From Hymenobacter ginkgonis (lineage in GTDB: Bacteria > Bacteroidota > Bacteroidia > Cytophagales > Hymenobacteraceae), in assembly GCF_009755225.1 (NCBI RefSeq), contig NZ_WQKZ01000002.1:248001-312000 (forward strand): a stretch of 64,000 nt of DNA. The letters are read 5' to 3'. Positions 44,422 to 53,467 of this stretch are shown piece by piece. Position 1 is the first letter of the stretch. Each line of letters opens with the position of its first letter. Below the pieces are notes generated by a model. The model worked only from the letters and a program-made list of their open reading frames with translations. It was not told the origin of the DNA and did no database searches. The position numbers were made by a program, and so were the translations under genes.

Positions 44422-44980
44422 TTATTGCAAGGGCACAGATTTAGTCTTCACCGCAAAATCCCCGGCCGCCATGTCGGTGTAGTGAATAAGCACGTGGCCC
44501 GCGTGGGCGCTGTCCCGGGCAATTGGAATGCTATCGTGCTCCCATTGGTCGCAATGGGTGGAAAAGGGCTTTACGCCCAACTGCCCGCCGCTGGGGCGGT
44601 AAGTGAGCACAAAGTACCTACTCCAGCAACCCATGAACCATGCTGGGGCGATGCCCACGTAGTCGCGCCGGCCGGCGCCCAGGTGGTGGTAAACAGCCAG
44701 CATGCCGCCGATGGCCGTCTGTAGAACATAAGGACGCAGGGCCGGGTTGGAGCTGGTGAGGTAACTGGTACACTCGCCCACGCAATCCACATCAGTCGAA
44801 TCTATTTTGGGCGGCACGAGCCATACGTATTCGGCCGTGCCATCGCCGTCGAAATCACCTTGCACGGCGCCTTCGGGGATAAGTTCCCGATTAGCCGGCT
44901 TGGTTGACGGGGGGGGCAGGCCGCTGCTCACAGCCGGCTCCCAGGCCAAGTAAGCAGCCCAGCAGAAGGACACGTTTCAT
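44422..44980 (-). pseudogene. Lipoprotein with FG-GAP-like segment, frameshifted in an 8-G tract
   Basis: On the minus strand ATG at 44980 gives a clean lipoprotein signal MKRVLLLGCLLGLGAGCEQR. The frame then runs through eight C bases (44910-44917 as G on the plus strand) to a stop eight codons further. With seven C it would continue STKPANRELIPEGAVQGDFD and stay open to 44422, giving 185 residues. GDFDGDGTAEYVWLV resembles FG-GAP/VCBS calcium loops. A single homopolymer lesion right behind a signal peptide is compatible with phase variation. The function of the mature protein is unknown. Confidence 0.7.
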
Positions 44981-45054
44981 CAGGCGAAGACAGGAAAAGC
45001 TCCTCCGTAGCCGGGGCTCTTCATCTACTTGCGAGGCGTACGTGAGTAAGGCAT

Positions 45055-45471
45055 CTACTTGCGCAAGTGCGCTAGTACGGCAGCCAGGGTATTAACGCCC
45101 CAGTGCTCGTAGTATTTGCCCTCACGCAGGCGCACCATGTCCATCACCTCGATGGCCACCGGCTGCTCCGTAGCTGGCACACCTAGCAGGGTGCCAGTAT
45201 GGATGCCAGTGATAGTCTTGCGCGTAGTAACTACTTCCCCTTCGGCCACTTGAGCATGAATGTGCACTTGCAGGTTGGATAGGGCCGGCCGTAGGATGTT
45301 GTGGAAGGTATGCCACATACCCCCCGGCCCATTGGCGGCGCCGGGGGTAGCGGAATGATTGACGAAGCTTTCGTCCATTAGCTCGTGAAAGCTGGCGAGG
45401 TTGCCCTCGGCGATAACCTCCTGGTTAAAGCGCTGCACCACGCGCTTGTTCTTTTGAAGTAGTGAGTCCAT
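45055..45471 (-). CDS. SnoaL-like ester cyclase family protein
   Basis: A 138-residue alpha+beta-barrel protein from ATG at 45471 (MDSLLQKNKRVVQRFNQEVI). SnoaL-like features: NLASFHELMDESFVNHS, a central GGMWHTFHNIL and the end GKYYEHWGVNT. The strands between carry TITGIHTGTLLGVPATEQPV, typical of the predicted ester cyclase group. Most such homologues have no assigned substrate. A terminator lies between this gene's start and the next gene. Confidence 0.85.
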   Translation of the reverse strand: MDSLLQKNKRVVQRFNQEVIAEGNLASFHELMDESFVNHSATPGAANGPGGMWHTFHNILRPALSNLQVHIHAQVAEGEVVTTRKTITGIHTGTLLGVPATEQPVAIEVMDMVRLREGKYYEHWGVNTLAAVLAHLRK

Positions 45472-45523
45472 TGTTACAGCTAACCGGTCAGGAAGGCTTC
45501 GGTTTGGTGGCATAAAGTAATCA

Positions 45524-45558
45524 TAGAAAAAGTCCCGTGGTGAGCGGGGCTTTCTCTA
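45524..45558. terminator. Hairpin, first copy of a duplicated terminator
   Basis: The stem AGAAAAAGTCCCG / CGGGGCTTTCTCT with loop TGGTGAG has one G-U pair. Nearly the same sequence recurs at 46181-46218 on the other side of the membrane-protein gene. Confidence 0.65.
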
Positions 45559-45591
45559 TACTCACCTGCAAGCCCCACTTAGTTTTACAGC

Positions 45592-46161
45592 ATGACACCT
45601 ACGACTGCATACCGACTCGCGGGCCGTGCCACCGGCGCGATTTTCTTCACCCTATTTGGGGCCGCGTGGCTCAGTCTCTGGCTGGTCGGCATTCAGCACC
45701 TGACGCTACTTACCGAGGCGGGCGTAGTGCTAGGTGCCCTTGCCCTGCTCTTCGTCAGCGCCTGGGTGTTGCAACGGGCTAAACAAGTACCCACGGCACC
45801 CGTGAGTCCTGAAGAAGCAGCATTGAAGAAGCGGCACGGCCGCGTATTTGGCTGGGTCAATGCCGCCCAGTGGGGTACTATTTTTCTGCTGGGCTGGCTA
45901 CTGCCCCGGCTCGGGTACGGGCAGGACATGATACCTGCCATTGTCATCGTCGTCGGGCTGCACCTTTTCCCCCTGGCGCATTTGTTTGCCAACCCAATAC
46001 ACCACCTGACTGGTGGCGCACTGGTAGCTTGGGCACTGGGGTGCCTGCTGCTGGGCCAGCAGCCAGACCTGCAGGCGCAGGCAGCCCTTGGGGCAGGATG
46101 CATCCTGTGGGTAAGTGCCGCCTACGCACTTTGGCTGGCCGTGCGGGGTGCACGCGGGTAG
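45592..46161 (+). CDS. Hypothetical multi-pass membrane protein
   Basis: A 189-residue integral membrane protein with about six helices: AIFFTLFGAAWLSLWLVGI, AGVVLGALALLFVSAWVL, WGTIFLLGWLLP, IPAIVIVVGLHLFPLAHLF, GALVAWALGCLLLG and CILWVSAAYALWLAV. A charged loop (SPEEAALKKRHGR) lies between helices 2 and 3. The HLFPLA motif in helix 4 recurs in small membrane proteins of several phyla, but I cannot name the family. Both sides carry copies of the same terminator hairpin. Confidence 0.75.
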   Translation: MTPTTAYRLAGRATGAIFFTLFGAAWLSLWLVGIQHLTLLTEAGVVLGALALLFVSAWVLQRAKQVPTAPVSPEEAALKKRHGRVFGWVNAAQWGTIFLLGWLLPRLGYGQDMIPAIVIVVGLHLFPLAHLFANPIHHLTGGALVAWALGCLLLGQQPDLQAQAALGAGCILWVSAAYALWLAVRGARG

Positions 46162-46180
46162 CGTTTGCGTGAGCGTTGGG

Positions 46181-46218
46181 TATAGAAAAAGCCCGTGGTT
46201 AGCGGGGCTTTTTCTATA
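46181..46218 (+). terminator. Terminator after membrane-protein gene, second copy
   Basis: TATAGAAAAAGCCCG pairs with CGGGGCTTTTTCTATA with one bulge. It has a better T-run than the first copy and lies 20 bases past the stop. Confidence 0.8.
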
Positions 46219-46637
46219 CTCTCGAGGCTTGCAGGTGGGCAGCGACGAAGAGCTGCAGTTGCTTCAGCAGAAGCTAAATACCGGCTACCAGGTAGCGCCC
46301 TACCCACTACCTTGAGGCAATGAACCTGCTCGCCCATTTATTAACTAACCTACGCCGCCCCCACCTACTACTGTAGCGCCGCGCCTCTCCCCCACCTGCG
46401 CCACTTACCGAGGCGGAACGGTTGGCGCACCAACTCGCTCGGCAGCCAGAAATAGTGCGCAAGCTAGCCATTGGCCTCACCTAGGAGAATACCAAAGGCC
46501 TCTTAATGATATTCAGCTTGTTAATGATATTCAGCTTGCCATTGCTACTAGATGAGAGATAAAGCCACAGAAATCGGGTCCTAAACCGGGGGCATAAATA
46601 AAAATACCCCCCCAGCAGCGCGCTAGAGAGGTATATG
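46219..46637. other. Degenerate coding-like stretch before tRNA-Val
   Basis: A 419-base gap. Reading frames give plausible but broken pieces: LQVGSDEELQLLQQKLNTGY with a stop near 46315, then from ATG at 46321 MNLLAHLLTNLRRPHLLL, a TAG, and LTEAERLAHQLARQPEIV up to another TAG near 46484. An 18-base direct repeat-like TTAATGATATTCAGCTTG occurs twice at 46505-46535. No family is recognised; this is likely decayed coding DNA. Confidence 0.45.
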
Positions 46638-46711
<74 letters not shown>

Positions 46712-46816
46712 GGCTTGCGACGCGGCCCGCGCGGCAGGGCCGCAAAAGTACACCGCCCGCCCGGTTTTTGACCAGGGCCCGCGCCAAACTTTCGGGACCG
46801 GCGTTTATTTGTAGCT

Positions 46817-47320
46817 ATGTTGCTACTTACGCTTCCGGCCTTGGCGGCGCCCACCGCCCACTGGCTGGCCACTTACCAGCACCGCGAGCTGCTGCTGAGC
46901 CAGGGCTTGGGCCTGCTGGGAGGCTGGGCGCTCCTCAACCTGCTGGGCAGCGGCTACCAGCTGCCGCGCACCGACCAGCGCGCGTGGCCCCACCACTTCC
47001 ATTTTATGAACTCCTGCTGGGGCTTCATCAACGCTATTTTGGCGGCGGTGGGCATTTTGCGCACGCACCCTGGCCGGCCGCCGCTGGGCCTTACCCCCGC
47101 CGGCGCGCTGGAGGCCCAGGTGTCGCTGGAGCGCATTTTTCTGTTCAATGCTATTCTCGACGTGGGCTATATGCTGGTGGGCCTGTGGCTGCTGAGCCGC
47201 GCCGCCCGCCCCACCGCTCAGCGGCCCGAGCGCCTGTTTGGCTACGGCCGCTCCTTGCAGCTGCAAGGAGCGTTTCTACTACTATTCGACGTGGTGATGT
47301 GGCTAGTCGTCAGACACTAA
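46817..47320 (+). CDS. DUF6992 family membrane protein
   Basis: A 167-residue protein with four hydrophobic segments from ATG at 46817. The block HFHFMNSCWGFINAILAAVG and the later IFLFNAILDVGYMLVGLWLL match DUF6992, a family common in Cytophagales. Its function is not known. A second long frame overlaps it (46768-47346), but its translation is Ala/Arg/Pro shadow text with no pattern. The gene is divergent from tRNA-Val. Confidence 0.85.
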   Translation: MLLLTLPALAAPTAHWLATYQHRELLLSQGLGLLGGWALLNLLGSGYQLPRTDQRAWPHHFHFMNSCWGFINAILAAVGILRTHPGRPPLGLTPAGALEAQVSLERIFLFNAILDVGYMLVGLWLLSRAARPTAQRPERLFGYGRSLQLQGAFLLLFDVVMWLVVRH

Positions 47321-47448
47321 ACCAATTGTTTACAACAGCTGGCTAATCCTTGCAAGCTGCTACTCGTACCACGCCATTGGCGGCGGCAGGGGGGTAGGCG
47401 CGCCACTTAGTATTGCCTATTGCTACGGCTGAGCTGGGGTTGATGTGC

Positions 47449-47973
47449 TCAATCGGGCTCGCCGGCGGCGCGGCGGGCCTTTTTCAGCTCTTGGCGCACG
47501 GTTTTCACACGCTCGTCGAAGCCGTCGGGGTCGTAGTCGATAGTGGGCACGTCGAGTTCGTCGAGCATATCCATGAGGGCGTCGGAGTGGTCGAGGCGCG
47601 TGCCGGCGGGCATCTGCACAAAGGTCATTTCGGACCACAGCAGCGCCAGCAGGCGGTGGCCATCGGCAGCGCGCATCTGCATCTCCACCACCAAGTTAGA
47701 GTTGTCGAAATGAATGAGCTGGGTGAGAATACGCACCGTACTACCCTGCCGCGCCGGCTTGAGGTAGCTCATGTGGTGCTTGGTGATAACCCAGGCGGCG
47801 CGTTGCTCGCGGGCCATCTGGCCCATGTTGAGGTCGTAGTGAGCGGCTACCTGGTCCTCGCGGGCGTTGAGGAAGTAGTCGAAGTAGCGGGCGTTGTTGA
47901 GGTGCCCCAGCATGTCACAGTCTTGAAAATGAATGCGATGCTGGGTTTCGGGAGTGCGGATGAGAGCGGCCAT
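47449..47973 (-). CDS. HotDog-fold acyl-CoA thioesterase
   Basis: A 174-residue protein of the 4-hydroxybenzoyl-CoA thioesterase (4HBT/YbgC) type. The catalytic segment FQDCDMLGHLNNARYFDYFL has the Asp and the following G-H-x-N-N. The second strand pair reads WVITKHHMSYLKPARQGSTV. The C-terminus is a charged helix ending KKARRAAGEPD. It probably hydrolyses acyl-CoA; the chain type is unknown. It is divergent from the GMC oxidoreductase gene, with 111 bases between starts. Confidence 0.92.
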   Translation of the reverse strand: MAALIRTPETQHRIHFQDCDMLGHLNNARYFDYFLNAREDQVAAHYDLNMGQMAREQRAAWVITKHHMSYLKPARQGSTVRILTQLIHFDNSNLVVEMQMRAADGHRLLALLWSEMTFVQMPAGTRLDHSDALMDMLDELDVPTIDYDPDGFDERVKTVRQELKKARRAAGEPD

Positions 47974-48084
47974 GCGGCAAAGGTAGAGTGCCGGCCCGGC
48001 CCCAAACTACTCGGCGTGCCGACTATATCGGCAAAAGGCAGTACCTTTTGGCTTCCAATATGGCTGCCCTTTCCCGCCCGAATT

Positions 48085-50070
48085 ATGTTCGTTCTCACTC
48101 CCGCACGCCTGGCCGTGTTGCGCGCCGTAGCCGATACCCTTCTGCCCGCCGGCCCCGACCCCGCCGCCCTACCTCCCGGCTCGGCGCTGATTGATATGGG
48201 CAAGCTTGCGGCGACCATTCAGGCGCAATCAATGGGCGCGCAGGCCGAATTTGGGCAGCTTCTCGACTTACTTGACAAACCCCTGCTGAGCCTCACATGG
48301 CTGGGGCCGTTGCGGCCGTTTGGGGCGTTGGCGCCGGCCCAGCGCGAGCAGCTGCTGCAAAGCTGGGCCACCTCGCGGCTGCCGGTGCTGCGCAAGGGGT
48401 TTCATGCGTTGCGGCAGCTGTGCATGTTCCTGTATTATGGCGATAGCCCGGCCAGCGGCGCACCCAACCCGGCCTGGGCCAGCCTCGGCTACCCCGGCCC
48501 TACCCCCACCGACGCGCCCGTGGCCGCGCCGCGCCCGCTGCGCCCGTTGGCGCCCACCACCGATACCACCTACGACTGCGACGTTTTGGTGATTGGCTCG
48601 GGGGCGGGCGGGGGGGTAGTGGCCGGCGAGCTGGCCCAGGCTGGGCACGACGTGCTGGTGCTTGAAAAAGGCCCGTACTTCCACGGCGCCGACTTTACGC
48701 AGCGCGAGGCGGATATGCTGGGCCGCCTCTACGACGGGCGCGGCAGCCTCCTCACCCAAGATGGGGGGGTAGGGCTGCTGGCCGGCTCGTGCCTGGGCGG
48801 TGGCACCACCGTTAACTGGGCCGGCGCGTTTCGCACCCCCGACTACATCTTGGAAGAATGGGCCCGCGAGCACGAGGCGCCGCACTTTACTACGCCCGCT
48901 TTTGGGCGCAGCCTCGATGCCGTGGCCGCCGCCCTAAGCGTGAACACCGACTACCCGCGCCACAACGGCCAGAACCAGGCCCTGCGCGACGGCTCGGCCC
49001 GGCTGGGGCAGGCCACGCGCCTCATTCCGCGCAATGAGAAGGGGCTGAGCGACTCTGACCACCATTTCGCCGGGCTGGGCTATTCGTCGCTGGGCGATGC
49101 ACACGGCATCAAGCAGGGCACGCTCAATACGTATTTGGCCACGGCTTTTGCGCACGGGGCACGCCTACTGCCCGATACGTGGGTCGAGCGCGTGACCAGC
49201 GCCGCGGGCCGCGCCACCGGGGCCGAGGCCGTGCACACGCCCATGGGCGGCTTGCCAGTGCGCATCACGGTGCGGGCCAAGCGCGTGGTGGTGGCGGGCG
49301 GCGCCCTGCAAACACCCGCCCTGCTGCTGCGCAGCGGGCTGCGGCATCCGCACCTGGGCCAGCACTTGCACCTGCACCCCACAGTGGTAGTAGCGGCCAA
49401 ATACCCGCAGCTGATGCACCCGTGGCACGGCCCCAGCATGAGCATCGTCAACGATAATTTTGCGCGGCTGCACGGCTCCAACTTCGGGGCGAAGCTCGAA
49501 ACGCCACCCACCCACCCCGGCCTGATGAGCATGGTACTGCCCTGGCTGAGCGGCCAGCAGCACCGCGACCTGCTGGCCGACGCCGCCTACCTAGGCTCGT
49601 TTATCGTGCTCACCCGCGACCGCGACGGCGGCCGGGTGCGCCTCGACAAGCACGGCGCGCTGCTCATCGACTACGAACTATCGGCCCACGACCGCGCCAG
49701 CATGCTGGCCGGCGTGCGCGGCGCGGCCGAAATTCACGTGGCGGCCGGCGCCCACACCGTGTATTTGCCGCACGGCACCCTGCCCACCCTGCGGGCCGAA
49801 AAGGGCGTGTTGCAGAACCCCGACGTGCTGAATCAACTGCCCCACCTCAGCTGGAAGCCTGGGCGCTTTGGCCTCTTCAGCGCCCACCAGATGAGCACCT
49901 GCCGCCTCGGCGGCCGGGCCGCTACCCACCCCGTACGGCCCACCGGCGAAACGGTGGAAATGCAGGGCCTGTACGTGGCCGATGGCTCGGCCTTTCCGGC
50001 GTGCAGCGGCGTCAACCCCATGCTCACCATTATGGCGCTGGCGCACTACACGGCGCAAGGCCTAAAGTAG
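48085..50070 (+). CDS. GMC-family oxidoreductase, long-chain-alcohol-oxidase-like
   Basis: A 661-residue FAD enzyme from ATG at 48085 (MFVLTPARLAVLRAVADTLL). The first 165 residues are helical and resemble the N-terminal domain of long-chain fatty alcohol oxidases. The FAD dinucleotide motif is DVLVIGSGAGGGVVAGELAQ with VLEKGPYF as its partner strand. GSCLGGGTTVNWAGAFRTP is the GMC signature 1. The C-terminal catalytic region contains FSAHQMSTCRLGG and DGSAFPACSGVNPMLTIMAL, with catalytic His and Asn. The substrate is probably a long-chain or terpenoid alcohol (inference). The frame is open 670 bases upstream but overlaps the thioesterase gene antisense, so that part is rejected. Confidence 0.92.
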   Translation: MFVLTPARLAVLRAVADTLLPAGPDPAALPPGSALIDMGKLAATIQAQSMGAQAEFGQLLDLLDKPLLSLTWLGPLRPFGALAPAQREQLLQSWATSRLPVLRKGFHALRQLCMFLYYGDSPASGAPNPAWASLGYPGPTPTDAPVAAPRPLRPLAPTTDTTYDCDVLVIGSGAGGGVVAGELAQAGHDVLVLEKGPYFHGADFTQREADMLGRLYDGRGSLLTQDGGVGLLAGSCLGGGTTVNWAGAFRTPDYILEEWAREHEAPHFTTPAFGRSLDAVAAALSVNTDYPRHNGQNQALRDGSARLGQATRLIPRNEKGLSDSDHHFAGLGYSSLGDAHGIKQGTLNTYLATAFAHGARLLPDTWVERVTSAAGRATGAEAVHTPMGGLPVRITVRAKRVVVAGGALQTPALLLRSGLRHPHLGQHLHLHPTVVVAAKYPQLMHPWHGPSMSIVNDNFARLHGSNFGAKLETPPTHPGLMSMVLPWLSGQQHRDLLADAAYLGSFIVLTRDRDGGRVRLDKHGALLIDYELSAHDRASMLAGVRGAAEIHVAAGAHTVYLPHGTLPTLRAEKGVLQNPDVLNQLPHLSWKPGRFGLFSAHQMSTCRLGGRAATHPVRPTGETVEMQGLYVADGSAFPACSGVNPMLTIMALAHYTAQGLK

Positions 50071-50432
50071 CCCTCCCTCATGCTCGCCCGCCCGAGCGGG
50101 GGTAGGGCCGCGTAGGAGCAACCTAGCTCAAGCGCGGCTATGCACCTGATTAAGCAGCACTTGGCTTATAGGCGGGTATAGGGGCCCGTTTAGGCACAGC
50201 TCTAAATGGCACTTGCCCTGTTTTCGCTGCTGAGGTTATTAAGAAATTTAGGAAAGCAACGAAAATAGCCTCAGCAGGGCCCGTTGATAAAAATAAGCGG
50301 ATGCAGCTAAAAATTTCAAAATAAATTGATGATATAATACAAATTATAAAATACTTAAAGGTAGTTCTACAAGAACTTTAGCAGTTGCACTTCCCGTATA
50401 TTTGCTACTGCTATTCTTGTGTATCCGCTTTT
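50071..50432. other. Intergenic region with inverted repeat, GMC gene to histidine kinase
   Basis: A 362-base gap. GGGGGTAGGG occurs at about 50100. An inverted repeat, CTGCTGAGGTTATT at 50227-50240 and AATAGCCTCAGCAG at 50264-50277 with one mismatch, may terminate the GMC transcript or bind a regulator. From 50290 to 50400 the DNA is AT-rich and is likely the kinase promoter. Confidence 0.55.
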
Positions 50433-53399
50433 ATGTCCATCTCTACAAACAACTCTATTTCTCCGGCAGCGCAGCCCAAAGAAGAGCAAGCCTGGCGCGC
50501 GCAGGCCGAAGAGCAGCTCGCAGAGCTGCGGCAAGCCTTGGCCACCGCGCAGGCCCAGGTGAAACTGCAGAGCGAGCGCCTACAAGAATTGTTTGAGCTA
50601 TTACCCGGCGGCGCCAAGGCACTAGGAACCAGTGTGGCTATGGCCAAGCTGCCCGTGCGCAGCGCCCTACCCCCCCACAACGCCGCCACCGAGCCGCACG
50701 ATGTGGTGCAGGCGCAGCTGCTGGCCGACAACCCCAACCCCGTGCTGCGCCTAACGGCTACTGGCGAAGTGCGCTACGCCAACCCGGCGGCCCAGGCTCT
50801 GGGGCCGGCCCTCACCCACGCCTTGCAGCCCAGCGGCTACCTGCTGCCGCTGGTGCGCGCGGCGTTGCGCCTGGGCACTGCCCAGCAGCAGCAAGTATCG
50901 CTGGCCGACGACTGGTACTTGCTGCAAGTGGTGCCGGGCCGCGGCGATACCTGCGCCACGCTGTACCTGACTAATACCACCGCCCGGCACTGCGCCGAGC
51001 AGGGACTGGCCGAGCAGCGCGACTTCTACGAAACCATCCTGAACGCGCTGGCCGTGGATGTGGCCGTGTTTGACCCCGAGCACCGCTACCAGTTCGTGAA
51101 CACGTCGGCCGTGAAAAACCCGATGGTGCGCGAATGGATTATTGGTAAAAACAACGACGAGTACTGCGCCCACCGCCAGCTGCCCGCCGAGGTCGCCACC
51201 GAGCGCAAGCGCCGCTTTGTAGAGGCGTGCCACACGCGGGCCAGCGTGCAATGGGAGGAGACCATTACCACGCCGGAGGGCCCGCAGCAGTGGGTGCGCA
51301 TGCTGCAGCCGCTCTACCGCGCCGATGGCACGCTGCGCCTAGTGGTGGGCTCGGGCATCAACAATACCAAGCGCCACCAGGCCGAGCGCAAGCTGGCCGA
51401 GCAACAGGCCTTCTACGAGCTGGTGCTGAACCAGATGCCCTGCGACATCGGGGTTTTTGACGCGCAGTTTCGCTATTTATTTGTGAATGAGCGTGGTATG
51501 AAAGACCCAGCCGTGCGCGAATGGGTGATTGGCAAGGACGACTTTGCGTATTTTGCTCGCACCAACCGGCCCCGCGCAATGGGCGAAAAGCGCACGGCCC
51601 AGTTCGAGCAGGCCGTGCGCGAGCGCCGGCTAACCACGTTTGAAGAAACCTTTCCGCGCCCCGACGGCACGCGCCACCTGCTGCGCTGCATCCAGCCGGT
51701 GTTCAACCCCGATGGCTCGACGCGCATGCTGGTGGGCTACGGGCTCGACATTACGGAGCGGGTGCAGGCCGAGCAAACGCTGTTGCTGGCCAAGCAGGCG
51801 GCCGAAGAATCGGCGCGGGTAAAGGAGGCCTTTTTGGCCAACATGAGCCACGAAATTCGCACGCCCATGAACGCCATCCTGGGCATGAGCCAGCTGCTGG
51901 CCAAGACGCCGCTTTCGGCCGACCAGCTGAACTACCAGCAAGCCATTGGGGCGTCGGCCGAAAACCTGCTGGTTATCATCAACGACATCCTCGATTTGTC
52001 GAAGCTCGAAGCAGGCAAGTTGGTGCTCGAAATTATTGGCTTCGCGCCGGCGCACTTGCTGGCCCAGGTCGAGCAAACGCTGCGCTTTAAGGCCGCCGAA
52101 AAAGGCTTGGGCCTGGTAACGGTGCTCAACCCGCAGGTGCCGCCCGTGCTGCTCGGCGACCCCTACCGCATTCGGCAAGTGCTTTTGAACCTGGCCGACA
52201 ATGCCTTGAAATTTACCAGCAAAGGCCTCGTTACCGTGGAGTGCGCCATCTTGGCGCCTACCCCCGATATGCCGGCCGACACCGTGGCCATCGAGTTTAA
52301 GGTGACGGATACCGGCATCGGCATCGAGCCCGAATACCTAGCCACCATGTTTACCGAGTTTAGCCAGGCCGACTCTTCCGTGACGCGCAAGTACGGCGGT
52401 ACGGGCCTGGGCCTGAGCATTTGCCGCGACATGGTGAAGCTCATGGACAGCGAAATCCACGTGAGCAGCAAAAAGAACAAGGGCACGACCACCCAGTTTA
52501 CGCTGCACCTACCTGTGGGGCCGCCCCAGGCCATTGCGCGCCGCAAGCTGCCGATGGCCGACATTGCCCTGCGTATGCACCACCTGCGCGGCAAGCGCGT
52601 GCTCATCGTCGAGGACAACTTGTTTAATCGCCAGATTGCCAAGTCTTTTCTTAGCCAAGCCGAAGTGCACGTGGTGGAGGCCGAGCACGGCGCCCAAGCC
52701 ATCGACCTGGTGCAGCGCCACCAGTTCGACCTGATTTTGATGGATGTGCAAATGCCGGTGATGGATGGCTACGCCGCCACCGCGTTTTTGCGCCAGCAGC
52801 TGGGCCTTGCTACCCCCATTATTGCCCTCACGGCCAATGCCATCAATGGTGAGCGCGAAAAATGCCTGGCCGCCGGCATGAATGCCTACCTGGCCAAGCC
52901 CTTCCAGGAGGCGCAGTTGCTGCAGCTGCTCCTCGACTGGGCCGCGCCGGCCGCGCCTTCTGCCGGCCCCGAGCAGCTGGCCCCGGAACCTACCCCCCCG
53001 GCCCCGGCTGAGCCTACCCCCCCGCCCAGCCTGTACAGCATCGACGACTTGCTGAAGGCCGGGCAGGGCGACCCGGAGTTTGTGGAATTTATGCTGCACA
53101 CTTTCGCTGAGAGCTGCCAGGAGGCTTTTCAAGACTTGCACCGCGGGTTGCGTGAGGCCGATGTGAAGCTGCTCAAAGGCACTGCCCACACCCTCAAGCC
53201 TAGTTTGCAGCACCTCAACGCCTGGCACGCCCTACCCCCCGTCGAGAAGCTTAACCAGTGGAGTGGCGACTTTGCCCTGGCCCCGCTGCAAGCGTTAGTA
53301 GCTGAGATAGAGCTGCTGCTGAACGAAGTACTGACCCTGATTGCGCTCGACTTGCGCGAGGAGCGCATTATGACGCGCGTGCTTATACCAGCCAAGTAG
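50433..53399 (+). CDS. PAS-domain hybrid sensor histidine kinase with receiver and Hpt domains
   Basis: A 988-residue cytoplasmic hybrid kinase from ATG at 50433; no transmembrane segment is seen. Order: coiled coil (about 15-60), three PAS domains (about 85-190, 205-330, 335-460; the last two are repeats sharing YxFVN and REW(I/V)IGK phrases), HisKA with His473 in NMSHEIRTPMN, HATPase with NLADNALKF, VTDTGIGIEP and GGTGLGLSI, receiver with Asp771 in LILMDVQMPVMDG, and a C-terminal Hpt domain with His919 in GTAHTLKPSLQHL. A full phosphorelay thus sits in one chain. No partner response regulator is adjacent. Its signal is unknown. Confidence 0.95.
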   Translation: MSISTNNSISPAAQPKEEQAWRAQAEEQLAELRQALATAQAQVKLQSERLQELFELLPGGAKALGTSVAMAKLPVRSALPPHNAATEPHDVVQAQLLADNPNPVLRLTATGEVRYANPAAQALGPALTHALQPSGYLLPLVRAALRLGTAQQQQVSLADDWYLLQVVPGRGDTCATLYLTNTTARHCAEQGLAEQRDFYETILNALAVDVAVFDPEHRYQFVNTSAVKNPMVREWIIGKNNDEYCAHRQLPAEVATERKRRFVEACHTRASVQWEETITTPEGPQQWVRMLQPLYRADGTLRLVVGSGINNTKRHQAERKLAEQQAFYELVLNQMPCDIGVFDAQFRYLFVNERGMKDPAVREWVIGKDDFAYFARTNRPRAMGEKRTAQFEQAVRERRLTTFEETFPRPDGTRHLLRCIQPVFNPDGSTRMLVGYGLDITERVQAEQTLLLAKQAAEESARVKEAFLANMSHEIRTPMNAILGMSQLLAKTPLSADQLNYQQAIGASAENLLVIINDILDLSKLEAGKLVLEIIGFAPAHLLAQVEQTLRFKAAEKGLGLVTVLNPQVPPVLLGDPYRIRQVLLNLADNALKFTSKGLVTVECAILAPTPDMPADTVAIEFKVTDTGIGIEPEYLATMFTEFSQADSSVTRKYGGTGLGLSICRDMVKLMDSEIHVSSKKNKGTTTQFTLHLPVGPPQAIARRKLPMADIALRMHHLRGKRVLIVEDNLFNRQIAKSFLSQAEVHVVEAEHGAQAIDLVQRHQFDLILMDVQMPVMDGYAATAFLRQQLGLATPIIALTANAINGEREKCLAAGMNAYLAKPFQEAQLLQLLLDWAAPAAPSAGPEQLAPEPTPPAPAEPTPPPSLYSIDDLLKAGQGDPEFVEFMLHTFAESCQEAFQDLHRGLREADVKLLKGTAHTLKPSLQHLNAWHALPPVEKLNQWSGDFALAPLQALVAEIELLLNEVLTLIALDLREERIMTRVLIPAK

Positions 53400-53467
53400 C
53401 TGGGCGGCGGGTGTGCCATGGGCAGAAATTTTGCGTAAGCCTAGTTTTGCCCTTCTTACCCGCCCCT

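Noticed and set aside
46768..47346. Second long frame overlapping the DUF6992 gene
   Set aside because: Its translation is Ala/Arg/Pro-rich shadow text, while the other frame has DUF6992 motifs and hydrophobic helices.
47413..48084. Upstream extension of the GMC oxidoreductase frame
   Set aside because: It overlaps the thioesterase gene antisense, lacks any domain pattern, and ATG at 48085 gives a normal N-terminus.
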